A stretch of DNA of 35,203 nt. Source: an uncultured Mediterranea sp. GTDB lineage: Bacteria > Bacteroidota > Bacteroidia > Bacteroidales > Bacteroidaceae. The number at the start of each line of letters is the position of its first letter. Position 1 is the first letter of the stretch. The stretch spans positions 1 to 35,203 of the forward strand of contig CALZEQ010000036.1 in NCBI GenBank assembly GCA_945641355.1, given 5' to 3'. Below the pieces are notes generated by a model, which had not been told where the DNA came from, ran no database searches, and saw nothing but the letters and a program-made list of their open reading frames with translations. The translations under genes were made by a program, and so were the position numbers. Below are positions 1 to 8,134 of this stretch, one piece after another.

Positions 1-68
1 CACATTGACAATCAATCCGTTGTGTTTTTAATTTGATTTCACGACTGCCCCTAAAATATTATTAGAAA

Positions 69-102
69 GGCGGCACATGGACAATAAAACCCATGCGCTG
101 CC
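69..102. other. Hairpin in the gene-poor left edge (1-315)
   Basis: Two 12-base arms (69-80 and 91-102) pair with one mismatch and one G-U around a 10-base A-rich loop. On the minus strand it would be followed by a U-rich stretch, so it may be a terminator, but no gene is seen to end there. Apart from this, the direct repeat at 138-186 and the terminator at 249-281, I see no supported gene in 1-315; the open frames there have no recognisable protein character. Confidence 0.3.
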
Positions 103-137
103 CTATTGTTCCAACGGTGCGCGAATGTTAAAAAACA

Positions 138-186
138 GAACGCTTCGTTTTGAAAACATACCCCCAATACCGAACGTTTCGTTTTG
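138..186. repeat. Direct repeat of a 15-base word
   Basis: GAACGCTTCGTTTTG at 138-152 recurs as GAACGTTTCGTTTTG at 172-186, with one difference and a 34-base period. It lies in non-coding sequence beyond the DUF4488 gene terminator. The function is unknown; it could be a protein-binding site for a gene outside the window or a remnant of a duplication. Confidence 0.4.
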
Positions 187-234
187 CACCGCCGCACTTT
201 TCGATTTGCGGATTATATGTAGAGGTAATACGGA

Positions 235-282
235 AGTAGCAATAAAAGACCGTCGGAAAGCGATCCGCGCTTTCCGGCGGTG
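235..282 (-). terminator. Intrinsic terminator after the DUF4488 gene
   Basis: A 14-bp stem (249-262 with 268-281, two G-U pairs) closes a 5-base loop. In the minus direction the stem is followed by a short T-rich run (the complement of AATAAAAG). It lies about 35 bp past the stop codon at 316. Confidence 0.65.
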
Positions 283-315
283 GTATGGGTTGGTTGCCGG
301 TCCTCTATCCCCTTA

Positions 316-807
316 TTATCTTACGATGTCTTCGGGGAATTTGTCTGGCATGGAGATGCGCTTCCATGTTTCGTAGAACCAAGTGTTCAGTTCGTTGCCG
401 TTCAAGTCTTTTTCGATGTAGAATTTCAGATACATCACGTTGTCGTCCACGATGTCAAACTCCAGCACCAGTTCTTTGTGATCCAGCATCGGGAGATGGA
501 TGTTCTTGGTGATGACCTCTTTGTACGTATTGTCCGTCAGTTGCAGGTAGGTTCCAAAGCCTGTAATGATGGCATCCGAGCCGGGTATCACCGTAAAGTT
601 GACAATACGTCCGTCTTCACTCAGTACTTTAAAAGTGTTGCTGGGCTTCAATGTTCCAGGTACATCCGGATTCTCTGATACATAGTGACATAGCTGCCAG
701 ATTCCGGACAGATTAGCTTTTTTCAGCCCCTCTTTGCTTTGGGCTTGTACACCGGTTACCGCCAATAGCATAGCTGTCAGTACGGTAAAAAAATACATCC
801 GTTTCAT
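316..807 (-). CDS. Exported DUF4488 domain-containing protein
   Basis: A 163-residue protein with a clear signal peptide (about residues 1-22, positive KR start, hydrophobic core, AQ cleavage region). The mature part is one compact domain beginning [11 protein letters not shown] and ending with FYETWKRIS, the pattern of the Bacteroidetes-specific DUF4488 family, thought to be lipocalin-like from its GxW start. No catalytic motif is visible and the ligand is unknown. It has its own promoter (850-880) and terminator, so it is probably monocistronic. The start at 807 is supported by the signal peptide and by the promoter about 40 bp upstream. Confidence 0.75.
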   Translation of the reverse strand: MKRMYFFTVLTAMLLAVTGVQAQSKEGLKKANLSGIWQLCHYVSENPDVPGTLKPSNTFKVLSEDGRIVNFTVIPGSDAIITGFGTYLQLTDNTYKEVITKNIHLPMLDHKELVLEFDIVDDNVMYLKFYIEKDLNGNELNTWFYETWKRISMPDKFPEDIVR

Positions 808-832
808 ATTTGTATATTATTGGTTAACTATA

Positions 833-851
833 TGTCACTCATCGTGTGACA
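833..851. promoter_or_regulatory. Perfect inverted repeat at the DUF4488 transcription start
   Basis: TGTCAC at 833-838 and GTGACA at 846-851 form a perfect 6-base inverted repeat with a 7-base spacer. It lies directly downstream of, and touches, the -7 element, where transcription should start. It could be an operator or a 5'-end RNA hairpin. Confidence 0.35.
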
Positions 852-880
852 AATATAGGAATTTATTTGGTAAAGTCAAT
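850..880 (-). promoter_or_regulatory. Bacteroidetes-type promoter of the DUF4488 gene
   Basis: On the minus strand TATATTTG (850-857) matches the -7 consensus TAnnTTTG, and ATTG (877-880) fits the -33 element with a 19-base spacer. This places the transcript start about 35 bp before the ATG at 807. Confidence 0.65.
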
Positions 881-917
881 AGAATATGTGCGAAAATGTA
901 TGAGAAATTTGAGATGG

Positions 918-985
918 CTGAAAAAAAAGAAAGAGCGGCTCGCCGATGGCCTCTATGTGGAGGTCTCCCCGGCGGTCGCTCTTGT
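918..985 (-). terminator. Intrinsic terminator of asnS
   Basis: A stepped hairpin (931-937 with 977-983, then 941-945 with 970-974, with a further inner stem) is followed, reading on the minus strand, by a run of eight T residues (complement of 921-928). It sits about 35 bp beyond the asnS stop codon. Confidence 0.8.
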
Positions 986-1020
986 CTGTCAGCTATGTGT
1001 TTCTATGCGGTCTGGATAAA

Positions 1021-2424
1021 TCAGAATTCGGCATTGCGCGGTGTGCGTGGGAAGGGTATCACATCGCGGATGTTGGCCATGCCTGTGACAAACAGCAGCA
1101 GTCGTTCGAAGCCCAGTCCGAATCCGGCATGTGGGCATGTGCCGTATTTGCGGGTGTCCAGATACCACCACATATCCTTCATCGGGATGTGCAGCTCCTG
1201 GATGCGTGCCATCAGCTTGTCGTAGTTCTCCTCGCGGACACTACCGCCGATAATCTCGCCAATCTGTGGGAACAGCACGTCGGTACCTTGCACGGTCTTT
1301 CCGTCTGCGTTCTGTTTCATGTAGAAAGCCTTGATTTCCTTCGGATAGTCTGTCATGATGACGGGCTTCTGGAAATGCTCTTCCACCAGGTAACGCTCGT
1401 GTTCGCTGGCCAGATCGCATCCCCAGTATACGGGGAACTCAAACTTGTGGCCTTTGGCGACGGCCTCTTCCAGTATCTTGATACCTTCGGTGTAGGGCAG
1501 GCGTACGAACTCGGTATCGACTACCTTTTGCAGCCGCTCAATCAGCCCCTTGTCTACCATCTTGTTGAGGAATTCCAGGTCGTCACGGCAGTTGTCCAAT
1601 GCCCACTTAACGCAGTGTTTGATGAACTCCTCTTCCAACTCCATCAGGTCAGTCAGGTCGGCGAATGCCACTTCGGGCTCTACCATCCAGAATTCGGCCA
1701 GGTGGCGTGGCGTGTTCGAGTTCTCGGCACGGAACGTCGGTCCGAAGGTGTAGATGGCTCCCAAGGCGGTGGCTGCCAGCTCACCTTCCAGCTGTCCGGA
1801 GACGGTCAGGCTGGCCTGTTTGCCGAAGAAGTCGTCGTCATAGATGATGGATCCGTTCTCGTCCTTCTTCAGGTCGTACAGATTCTTGGTGGTCACCTGA
1901 AACATCTGCCCGGCACCTTCACAGTCGGAGGCTGTGATAATGGGGGTGTGGAAGTAGAAGAAGCCTTTTTCGTGGAAGAACTGGTGGATGGCAATGGCCA
2001 TGTTGTGGCGGATGCGGTATACGGCTCCAAATGTGTTGGTGCGCGGACGCAGGTGGGCGATTTCGCGCAGAAACTCCATGGAGTGTCCTTTCTTCTGAAG
2101 CGGATAGGTGTTGTCGCAAGCGCCCAACACCTCTATCTCGCTGGCCTGGATTTCGGCTTTCTGTCCGGAACCGACCGATTCTGTCAGTACACCGTTCACG
2201 CTCAGGCAGGCACCGGTCGTGATGTCTTTCAGCAGTTCTTCGCTGAAGTTGGCTAGGTCGACCACAATCTGTACATTATTTATTGTAGAGCCGTCGTTCA
2301 GTGCGATGAAGTTCACCTGTTTGCTACCACGGCGGGTACGTACCCATCCCTTTACGTTGACCATTGCACCGAAGTCCTCGCGCTTCAGCAGGTCAACCAC
2401 TTTTGTTCTACGAATCTTTTCCAT
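1021..2424 (-). CDS. asnS: Asparaginyl-tRNA synthetase
   Basis: This 467-residue protein has the length and architecture of bacterial AsnRS. An N-terminal OB-fold anticodon-binding domain (about residues 15-110, including [23 protein letters not shown]) precedes a class II catalytic core. Motif 2 ([21 protein letters not shown]) and motif 3 ([15 protein letters not shown]) are both visible. It charges tRNA-Asn with asparagine in the cytoplasm. Its start lies 42 bp downstream of the rluB-type gene on the same strand, so the two may be cotranscribed. It ends at a strong terminator. Confidence 0.97.
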   Translation of the reverse strand: MEKIRRTKVVDLLKREDFGAMVNVKGWVRTRRGSKQVNFIALNDGSTINNVQIVVDLANFSEELLKDITTGACLSVNGVLTESVGSGQKAEIQASEIEVLGACDNTYPLQKKGHSMEFLREIAHLRPRTNTFGAVYRIRHNMAIAIHQFFHEKGFFYFHTPIITASDCEGAGQMFQVTTKNLYDLKKDENGSIIYDDDFFGKQASLTVSGQLEGELAATALGAIYTFGPTFRAENSNTPRHLAEFWMVEPEVAFADLTDLMELEEEFIKHCVKWALDNCRDDLEFLNKMVDKGLIERLQKVVDTEFVRLPYTEGIKILEEAVAKGHKFEFPVYWGCDLASEHERYLVEEHFQKPVIMTDYPKEIKAFYMKQNADGKTVQGTDVLFPQIGEIIGGSVREENYDKLMARIQELHIPMKDMWWYLDTRKYGTCPHAGFGLGFERLLLFVTGMANIRDVIPFPRTPRNAEF

Positions 2425-2466
2425 AAAACGGTCTTGTTAATTTTCCAAGTTATCTCTGTTTGCTAT

Positions 2467-3909
2467 TTATTCAAAAGACCCCATTCGCAAGAAGTTTACT
2501 TCGTTCTCGTTCAAGAAACGCCACTCTCCACGGCGCAGGCCTTTCTTTGTCAGGCCGGCAAAGTAGACGCGGTCCAGCTTGGTCACCTTGTAGCCCAGCG
2601 ACTCGAAGATGCGGCGTACGATGCGGTTCTTGCCTGAGTGGATTTCGATGCCGACATCGTCTTTCTTCGCTTCATCGGTATAGCTGATGGCATCGGCATG
2701 TATCTCGCCGTCGTCCAGTTGGATGCCGGCAGCGATCTGTTCCATATCGGCCTTGGTCAGGTTCTTGTCCAGATGTACGTGATAAATCTTCTTCTTCAGA
2801 TACATGGGGTGCGTCAGTTTGGAAGCCAGGTCACCGTCGTTGGTCAGCAGCAGTACGCCGGTCGTGTTGCGGTCCAGACGTCCTACGGGATAGATACGCT
2901 CGGGGCAGGCTCCTTTTACCAGATCCATGACGGTGCGGCGTGCCTGCGGGTCGTCCGAAGTCGTCACGGTGTCCTTCGGCTTGTTCAGCAGAATGTAAAT
3001 CTTACGTTCGATGGAGACTACCTGGTCGTGGAATTTCACTTCATCGCCGCGCTTGATTTTTGTACCCAGTTCGGTCACTATAGTGCCGTTGACAGATACC
3101 ACGCCTGCCGTGATGAATTCATCAGCCTCACGACGTGAACATACGCCGGCGTTGGCCAGGAACTTGTTCAGACGAATCGGTTCATTGGGGTCAACATATT
3201 GTTCCTTGTATTCAATCTGTTTCTTCTTGCTGTATTTGGCATTGGGATCGTAATCTCCCGTGCGACGTTGCGGACGGTTGTTGCGAGGCTTGTTGCCGTT
3301 GGCATTGAAGCGCGGACGGGGCTGGCGGTTGTCGAATGGACGCTGCGGACGTTCACCTCCTTCGCTATTGAAGCGCGGACGGTACGGACGCTCGCTGCCT
3401 CCGTAAGAAGGACGTTCGCCGTAGGAACGCTGCGGACGTTCACCTGCTTCGTTGTTGTAGCGCGGACGGAAGGGACGTTCACTGCCACCGTAGGAAGGAC
3501 GCTCACCGTAGGAACGTTGCGGACGCTCGCCATCGTTGTTGTAGCGCGGACGTTGCGGGCGTTCGCCATACGTGCGTTGCGGACGTTCGCCATTTTCATT
3601 GTTATAACGCGGACGGTAGGGGCGTTCGCTGTTTCCATAAGAAGGACGTTCGCCATACGTGCGTTGCGGACGTTCGCTGTTTTCTGCATTCGGGTTGAAG
3701 CGCGGACGGAAGGGGCGCTCGCTGCTGTAGGTGCGTTGGGGGCGTTCCCCGCCATCGCGTGTGAAGCGTGGACGGTAGAGGCGTTCTCCGTTTTCTCGGT
3801 TGTAGGAAGTACGGTTATAGCTTCCGTTGAATTGGTTGCCGTCACGACTTGCACTGGCATTCTCTCCGTTAGCGGAGTTATCCTGCCACATCTCGTTTTC
3901 TGTACTCAT
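2467..3909 (-). CDS. RluB-type 23S rRNA pseudouridine synthase with Arg-rich repeat extension
   Basis: A 480-residue protein. Residues about 1-240 are low-complexity repeats rich in Arg, Pro, Tyr, Asn and Gly, built from variants of GERPQRTYGERP and SERPYRPRYNN in units of about 21-31 residues. An S4 RNA-binding domain follows (from about 246, RLNKFLANAGVCSRREAD). Last comes the RsuA/RluB/RluF catalytic domain, with the catalytic Asp in GRLDRNTTG at residue 346. Family knowledge places it as a modifier of a large-subunit rRNA uridine. The repetitive half is probably disordered and RNA-binding; such extensions are seen in Bacteroidetes homologues. It is followed closely by asnS. The repeat DNA (about 3250-3800) is prone to length change. 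Confidence 0.9.
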   Translation of the reverse strand: MSTENEMWQDNSANGENASASRDGNQFNGSYNRTSYNRENGERLYRPRFTRDGGERPQRTYSSERPFRPRFNPNAENSERPQRTYGERPSYGNSERPYRPRYNNENGERPQRTYGERPQRPRYNNDGERPQRSYGERPSYGGSERPFRPRYNNEAGERPQRSYGERPSYGGSERPYRPRFNSEGGERPQRPFDNRQPRPRFNANGNKPRNNRPQRRTGDYDPNAKYSKKKQIEYKEQYVDPNEPIRLNKFLANAGVCSRREADEFITAGVVSVNGTIVTELGTKIKRGDEVKFHDQVVSIERKIYILLNKPKDTVTTSDDPQARRTVMDLVKGACPERIYPVGRLDRNTTGVLLLTNDGDLASKLTHPMYLKKKIYHVHLDKNLTKADMEQIAAGIQLDDGEIHADAISYTDEAKKDDVGIEIHSGKNRIVRRIFESLGYKVTKLDRVYFAGLTKKGLRRGEWRFLNENEVNFLRMGSFE

Positions 3910-4060
3910 ATTGTTTTATTCGAATAAAATTAAACCACTGTTGGCCTCACGGCCTATTATATCGTTCTTAATAAAATATCCTGTTTCGGTATAAGGGGTG
4001 ATCTCTCATCCCTCGCTTTCATTTTCAATTGCAAGTATTTCTCAGGTGATGAGTTGCCTG

Positions 4061-5407
4061 TTACATTCCTGTATAGTTGTGTGGCGTGATGGCACGCAAC
4101 TCCTTCTTGATCTCCTCGCTGACTTCCAGCCCTTCGATAAACTCTTTGATAGAGCTTTCGGTGATGGCCTGGTTGGTGCGTGTCAGAGCCTTCAGCGCTT
4201 CGTAGGGATGCGGATAGGCTTCGCGGCGCAGGATGGTCTGAATGGCTTCTGCCACTACGCTCCAGCAGTTGTCCAAATCGCGGTAGATGGCGGGCTCGTT
4301 CAGCAACAGCTTGCGCAACCCTTTCAGAGAACTTTGGATGGCAATGACGATGTGCCCGAAGGGAACACCCACATTGCGCAGCACGGTAGAGTCCGTCAGG
4401 TCACGTTGCAGGCGCGATACCGGCAGTTTGCTTGACAGGTGCTCCAGCAGCGCATTGGCCACACCCAGGTTGCCCTCTGCGTTTTCAAAGTCAATCGGGT
4501 TCACCTTGTGAGGCATAGCACTGGAACCTACCTCGCCGGCTTTGATTTTCTGCTTGAAGTATTCCATCGAGATGTATTGCCAGAAGTCGCGGTTCATATC
4601 AATCATGACGGTGTTGATACGTTTCATCGCATCGAAGATGGCTCCCAGGTTGTCATAGTTGGAAATCTGTGTGGTATACTCCTCGCGCTCCAGTCCCAGC
4701 TTCTCGCTGACGAAGCGGTTGCCGAAAGCCTTCCAGTCGTATTCGGGATAGGCCACATGGTGTGCGTTGTAGTTGCCTGTCGCTCCGCCGAACTTGGCTG
4801 TGACGGGGCAGGCCTTCAGCGTGGCGAGCTGGCGTTCCAGACGGTAGACAAACACCATTACCTCCTTGCCCAGACGGGTAGGCGAAGCCGGTTGGCCATG
4901 TGTCTTGGCCAGCATCGGTATGTCGGCCCACTCTTCGGCATAAGTGCGGAGTTGGGCTATCAGTTCCTCTATCTGCGGGTAGTACACCTGTGTCAGCGCC
5001 TCTTTGACCGAGAGGGGAACGGAGGTGTTGTTGATGTCCTGCGAAGTCAGTCCGAAGTGGATGAATTCCTTGTAGGCATCCAGTCCGCCCAGACGGTCGA
5101 ACTGTTCTTTCAGAAAGTATTCTACGGCCTTTACGTCGTGGTTGGTCACGCTCTCTATCTCTTTGATGCGTCCGGCATCGGCTTCCGAGAAGTGGCGGTA
5201 TATGTCTCTTAAGGTTTCAAACACGCCTTTGTCGATGCCCTTCAATTGGGGCAAAGGCAGTTCACACAGCGTGATGAAATATTCCACTTCTACCTGTACG
5301 CGGTATTTCATCAACGCATATTCCGAGAAGTAGTCGGCCAGAGGTTCGCTTTTCCCTCTGTAGCGGCCGTCAATCGGGGAGATTGCGGTAAGCAAGTCAA
5401 GTTTCAT
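4061..5407 (-). CDS. purB: Adenylosuccinate lyase
   Basis: This 448-residue member of the fumarase/aspartase superfamily carries the signature GSSAMPHKVNP, and the active-site segments TSQDINNT and KTHGQPASPT are visible. It performs two steps of purine synthesis: cleavage of SAICAR to AICAR and of adenylosuccinate to AMP. I place the start at 5407 (MKLDLLTAISPIDGRYR) rather than the upstream ATG at 5443, because the family begins there and the upstream codons would overlap the promoter -7 element (5441-5448). A 151-bp gap with no clear feature separates it from the pseudouridine synthase gene. Confidence 0.96.
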   Translation of the reverse strand: MKLDLLTAISPIDGRYRGKSEPLADYFSEYALMKYRVQVEVEYFITLCELPLPQLKGIDKGVFETLRDIYRHFSEADAGRIKEIESVTNHDVKAVEYFLKEQFDRLGGLDAYKEFIHFGLTSQDINNTSVPLSVKEALTQVYYPQIEELIAQLRTYAEEWADIPMLAKTHGQPASPTRLGKEVMVFVYRLERQLATLKACPVTAKFGGATGNYNAHHVAYPEYDWKAFGNRFVSEKLGLEREEYTTQISNYDNLGAIFDAMKRINTVMIDMNRDFWQYISMEYFKQKIKAGEVGSSAMPHKVNPIDFENAEGNLGVANALLEHLSSKLPVSRLQRDLTDSTVLRNVGVPFGHIVIAIQSSLKGLRKLLLNEPAIYRDLDNCWSVVAEAIQTILRREAYPHPYEALKALTRTNQAITESSIKEFIEGLEVSEEIKKELRAITPHNYTGM

Positions 5408-5440
5408 ACGTCGTATAGTAAGATGATAATTATCAGGCCG

Positions 5441-5448
5441 CAAAAATA
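5441..5448 (-). promoter_or_regulatory. Likely -7 promoter element of purB
   Basis: On the minus strand this reads TATTTTTG, a match to TAnnTTTG, 33 bp upstream of the chosen ATG at 5407. No good -33 TTTG is seen at the expected spacing. Confidence 0.5.
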
Positions 5449-5481
5449 CTCTTTTTTTCTGAGTTATGCCGCATGTCGCTT

Positions 5482-5535
5482 CTTAAAAAAACAAATAAGA
5501 CCGGATGCAAGTCTAAAAAAGACGTTGCATCCGGT
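5482..5535 (-). terminator. Intrinsic terminator at the end of PUL1
   Basis: A long hairpin pairs 5500-5513 with 5521-5535 (one bulged base, 7-base A-rich loop). Reading on the minus strand it is followed by a T-rich tract complementary to 5484-5496. It lies about 40 bp after the GH16 stop codon and separates PUL1 from purB. Confidence 0.8.
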
Positions 5536-5576
5536 TCTTCGAGTGCTATCTGATGAAAATACCTATTGTACAAATA

Positions 5577-6542
5577 CTATTCTACTTGGAATACACGTAC
5601 ATAGTCTATTAAGTAGTGGAATGGAAGAGCATTCTCATCGGGAGTGCCGCCGTTGCCTCCCAGCGCCAGATTCAGTAAGATGTAATGCCCGAAGCCCTCC
5701 ACCGTGTTGGAAAAGGGGTTCATACGATTCTCCTGCCAGCCTTGATTGAAAGTCAGGCTGAGCTCTATTTCATTCATCAGTACGTCATCCAGATAGAGGC
5801 GAATCCATTCGGTATCCCAATCCATCCGCCAGATATGAAACTTGTCTGCCCATTCGCTGTCCTGCCCGGTAAATTGACTGAAAGAAACAACCGATTCATC
5901 CCAAATGGCTACCCAGGCTTGTGACGACCCCCAGCAAGCATTGGCCAGTATGGAGGGGCGCCCATTCTTAATGTAGTATTCCATGATGTCTATTTCGCCG
6001 TTGAGGGGCCATTCCCATTGGTTGCCCAATGTCCAGATGGCTGGCCATGCACCTGTCTGGGTAGGAATTTTGGCGCGTACCTCCAATTTCCCGTATCGGA
6101 AATGGAAACTCTGTTGCGTTGTCAGGCAAGAAGAGGTGTATCGGGCTTCCTTCCGATTTTTGCGCCAGTCATTGCTTCCGGCATCGAAGTATGGATTGGT
6201 GACAGTTTCTCTCCGTGCTTCTATCACCAAGCAGCCATTGGAGACCGTAGCATTGTCGGCCTGGTACCATTGCAGTTCTTCGTTACGAACGAATCCTTCT
6301 TCATAGGACCATACGGCTGAGGGAGTACCTTCTTCATCAAATTCGTCGTGCCATACCAGTTTGTATCCGCTTGGGACGGAAACAGTCGTGCCTTTTGGGG
6401 TGGGCAGGTAGTCAGCATCTGTCGGGAGAAACTCCGCCCCTTCATTCGGAAGGACGGGAGCTTCTGTCTTTTCTGCAGCCTTCTTCTCTGTGCATGACAG
6501 GACGAGCAGGCTGAGTATGAATAGAAAGTACTTTATTGCCAT
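5577..6542 (-). CDS. GH16 family endo-beta-glycanase, surface lipoprotein (PUL1)
   Basis: A 321-residue lipoprotein: hydrophobic leader with lipobox Cys at about residue 17 (LLVLSC), then a single GH16 beta-jelly-roll domain. The active-site motif GEIDIMEYY gives nucleophile E183, D185 and acid/base E188, the ExDxxE form typical of laminarinase-like and related GH16 enzymes. It should cleave internal beta-linkages with retention at the cell surface, making oligosaccharides for the SusC/D pair. The start at 6542 gives the lipoprotein signal; an upstream in-frame ATG at 6599 lies deep inside susD. The start overlaps the end of susD by 10 bp, suggesting translational coupling. Substrate is not decidable; beta-1,3-glucan, other beta-glycans or mucin O-glycans are all possible in this family. 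Confidence 0.9.
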   Translation of the reverse strand: MAIKYFLFILSLLVLSCTEKKAAEKTEAPVLPNEGAEFLPTDADYLPTPKGTTVSVPSGYKLVWHDEFDEEGTPSAVWSYEEGFVRNEELQWYQADNATVSNGCLVIEARRETVTNPYFDAGSNDWRKNRKEARYTSSCLTTQQSFHFRYGKLEVRAKIPTQTGAWPAIWTLGNQWEWPLNGEIDIMEYYIKNGRPSILANACWGSSQAWVAIWDESVVSFSQFTGQDSEWADKFHIWRMDWDTEWIRLYLDDVLMNEIELSLTFNQGWQENRMNPFSNTVEGFGHYILLNLALGGNGGTPDENALPFHYLIDYVRVFQVE

Positions 6543-8122
6543 AGGATATTCTGTTCTAATTGTGCGTTGCAATCGATTTCGGTCTGCGGTATAGGCCATT
6601 CATATTCCTGTTCGCCACGATAGTTGCGATATTCATACCAGAAATTGTACGTTGAGGCTTCTGCATTGACGCGGTCAACCGCATCCTTCAGCAGATGCCA
6701 GCGATAGAGATCGAACAATCGAAGTCCTTCAAAGGCCAGTTCGACACGGCGTTCATGGCGAACGACTTCGCGCAATCCGGCTTGGGAAAGTCCATTACCT
6801 TCAGCTTCCTCAACCGAAGGCATCCCGGCACGGGCACGTACCTGATTGATGAGTCGGGTGGCTTCGTCAAGACGGTCGCCCTTTTCGATGTAGGCTTCGG
6901 CTAATGACAACAGTACTTCGGCATAACGGAATACGTAGAAATCTTGTCCGTCGTCCCATGATGTACTCCAGCTCAAGGCAGGATTGAAATACTTCATGAC
7001 GTAGATGGTAGAGTAGGATGCGGCTGCACCGCCATAATACCAGTCTTTGTCATTCCAGGCCATACCGGGGATAAAAAGAGTGGCACGCAGGCGAGGGTCT
7101 CTGTTTTCGTAACGTGAAGTGTTCAGTGTCCACAAGTCAGCCGAACCATCGGCATTGTATGCACACACTTCCTTGTCGGTGGTCGGTTTCCCGTCCAGAT
7201 GGTAGAAGGCATCGGCCAAATCAATGGTTCCGTTCATGGCTTCAAGTGGGGTGTCCCAATGGCCTCCGATGCTACTCCCTTCTTCTAGACCGGGACCTTC
7301 GTAGCGTATGCCGAAGATGATTTCGTCACACCCCTCATTCTCTTCTTTGAAGAGGGTGGTGTAGTCAGGAAACAGTGAGTAGCTGCCTGATTGGACAATC
7401 TGCTGATAGGCATTGATGGCTTCGTCCCACTTCTCGTTGTACAGAGCCAGACGTCCCAGTGCTGCAAGTGCTGCACCCTGGGTGATGCGTCCTCGGGCTG
7501 ATGCAGCCTTGGGCAATACCTGAGCCGCGTTTTTCAGGTCTTCCATGACCGCCGCTACGATGGTAGCGCGGTCGGTCTTGGGAACTTCTGCATTGGCTAG
7601 ACTCTGTACTTCGGTCAGATAAGGCACGTCGTTATAGGTCATCGTGAGATTTGTATACATCATGGCACGGATGACGGTAGCTTCAGCCTTATATAAGGCG
7701 ATGTCGGATGCATTCATCTCTACCCGCTCGATGTTGTCGATGAGGGTGTTGCATCGTTTGATGACTTCGTAGTGTGCCTTCCAGTAGTCACCTATCAGCC
7801 ACGAGGAACTGTTGTGTATGCCGTTGGCTATGTCGTAGCCGGCCATCCATCCGCTCCAGTTGAAATGTCCTCCATTGTCAGTCATGCAATCCATGTTTAG
7901 TGGCCCGCATTCCCAAGGACCGCCTCCATATACGTAGTGGCTCTGCATTCCGTCGTAGCAGGCTGCCAATCCATTCAGCGCATCGGCTTCTGTCTGCCAG
8001 AATGTAGAAGTAGAAACAGCAGTCAGTGAATCCTTTTGCAGAAAATCGTCTGAACACCCTGTGCAAATGGATGTTCCGGCCAAAATGGCCATTCCTATAA
8101 TGGTATTATGTAGTCTCTTCAT
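6533..8122 (-). CDS. SusD/RagB-family glycan-binding lipoprotein (PUL1)
   Basis: This 529-residue SusD homologue has a lipoprotein signal (MKRLHNTIIGMAI..., lipidated Cys probably in ICTGCSDDFLQ). It is the outer-leaflet glycan-binding lid of the SusC transporter. The N-terminal TPR-bearing SusD-like domain (about residues 25-230, with KAEATVIRAMMYTNL) and C-terminal RagB/SusD segment (FVFRYAEVLLSLAEAYIEKG, then VRHERRVELAFEGLRLFDLYRW) are typical. It starts 12 bp after the susC stop. It is clearly paralogous to the SusD at 27505, sharing for example the NWSGW, YEVIKRCN and LRATLFIPGM-type segments. Confidence 0.95.
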   Translation of the reverse strand: MKRLHNTIIGMAILAGTSICTGCSDDFLQKDSLTAVSTSTFWQTEADALNGLAACYDGMQSHYVYGGGPWECGPLNMDCMTDNGGHFNWSGWMAGYDIANGIHNSSSWLIGDYWKAHYEVIKRCNTLIDNIERVEMNASDIALYKAEATVIRAMMYTNLTMTYNDVPYLTEVQSLANAEVPKTDRATIVAAVMEDLKNAAQVLPKAASARGRITQGAALAALGRLALYNEKWDEAINAYQQIVQSGSYSLFPDYTTLFKEENEGCDEIIFGIRYEGPGLEEGSSIGGHWDTPLEAMNGTIDLADAFYHLDGKPTTDKEVCAYNADGSADLWTLNTSRYENRDPRLRATLFIPGMAWNDKDWYYGGAAASYSTIYVMKYFNPALSWSTSWDDGQDFYVFRYAEVLLSLAEAYIEKGDRLDEATRLINQVRARAGMPSVEEAEGNGLSQAGLREVVRHERRVELAFEGLRLFDLYRWHLLKDAVDRVNAEASTYNFWYEYRNYRGEQEYEWPIPQTEIDCNAQLEQNILWQ

Positions 8123-8134
8123 TGTTTATGTCAT

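Noticed and set aside
77..376. A plus-strand 99-codon open frame at the left edge
   Set aside because: It crosses the terminator hairpin and overlaps the DUF4488 gene antisense. It has no promoter or family likeness.
946..2256. A 436-codon plus-strand open frame opposite asnS
   Set aside because: It is a shadow of the asnS coding frame; the opposite strand has full AsnRS motifs.
3250..3860. A possible CRISPR array suggested by regular short repeats
   Set aside because: The repeats are in frame, vary in length, and encode an Arg-rich protein tail joined to S4 and pseudouridine synthase domains. There are no constant repeat/unique spacer units.
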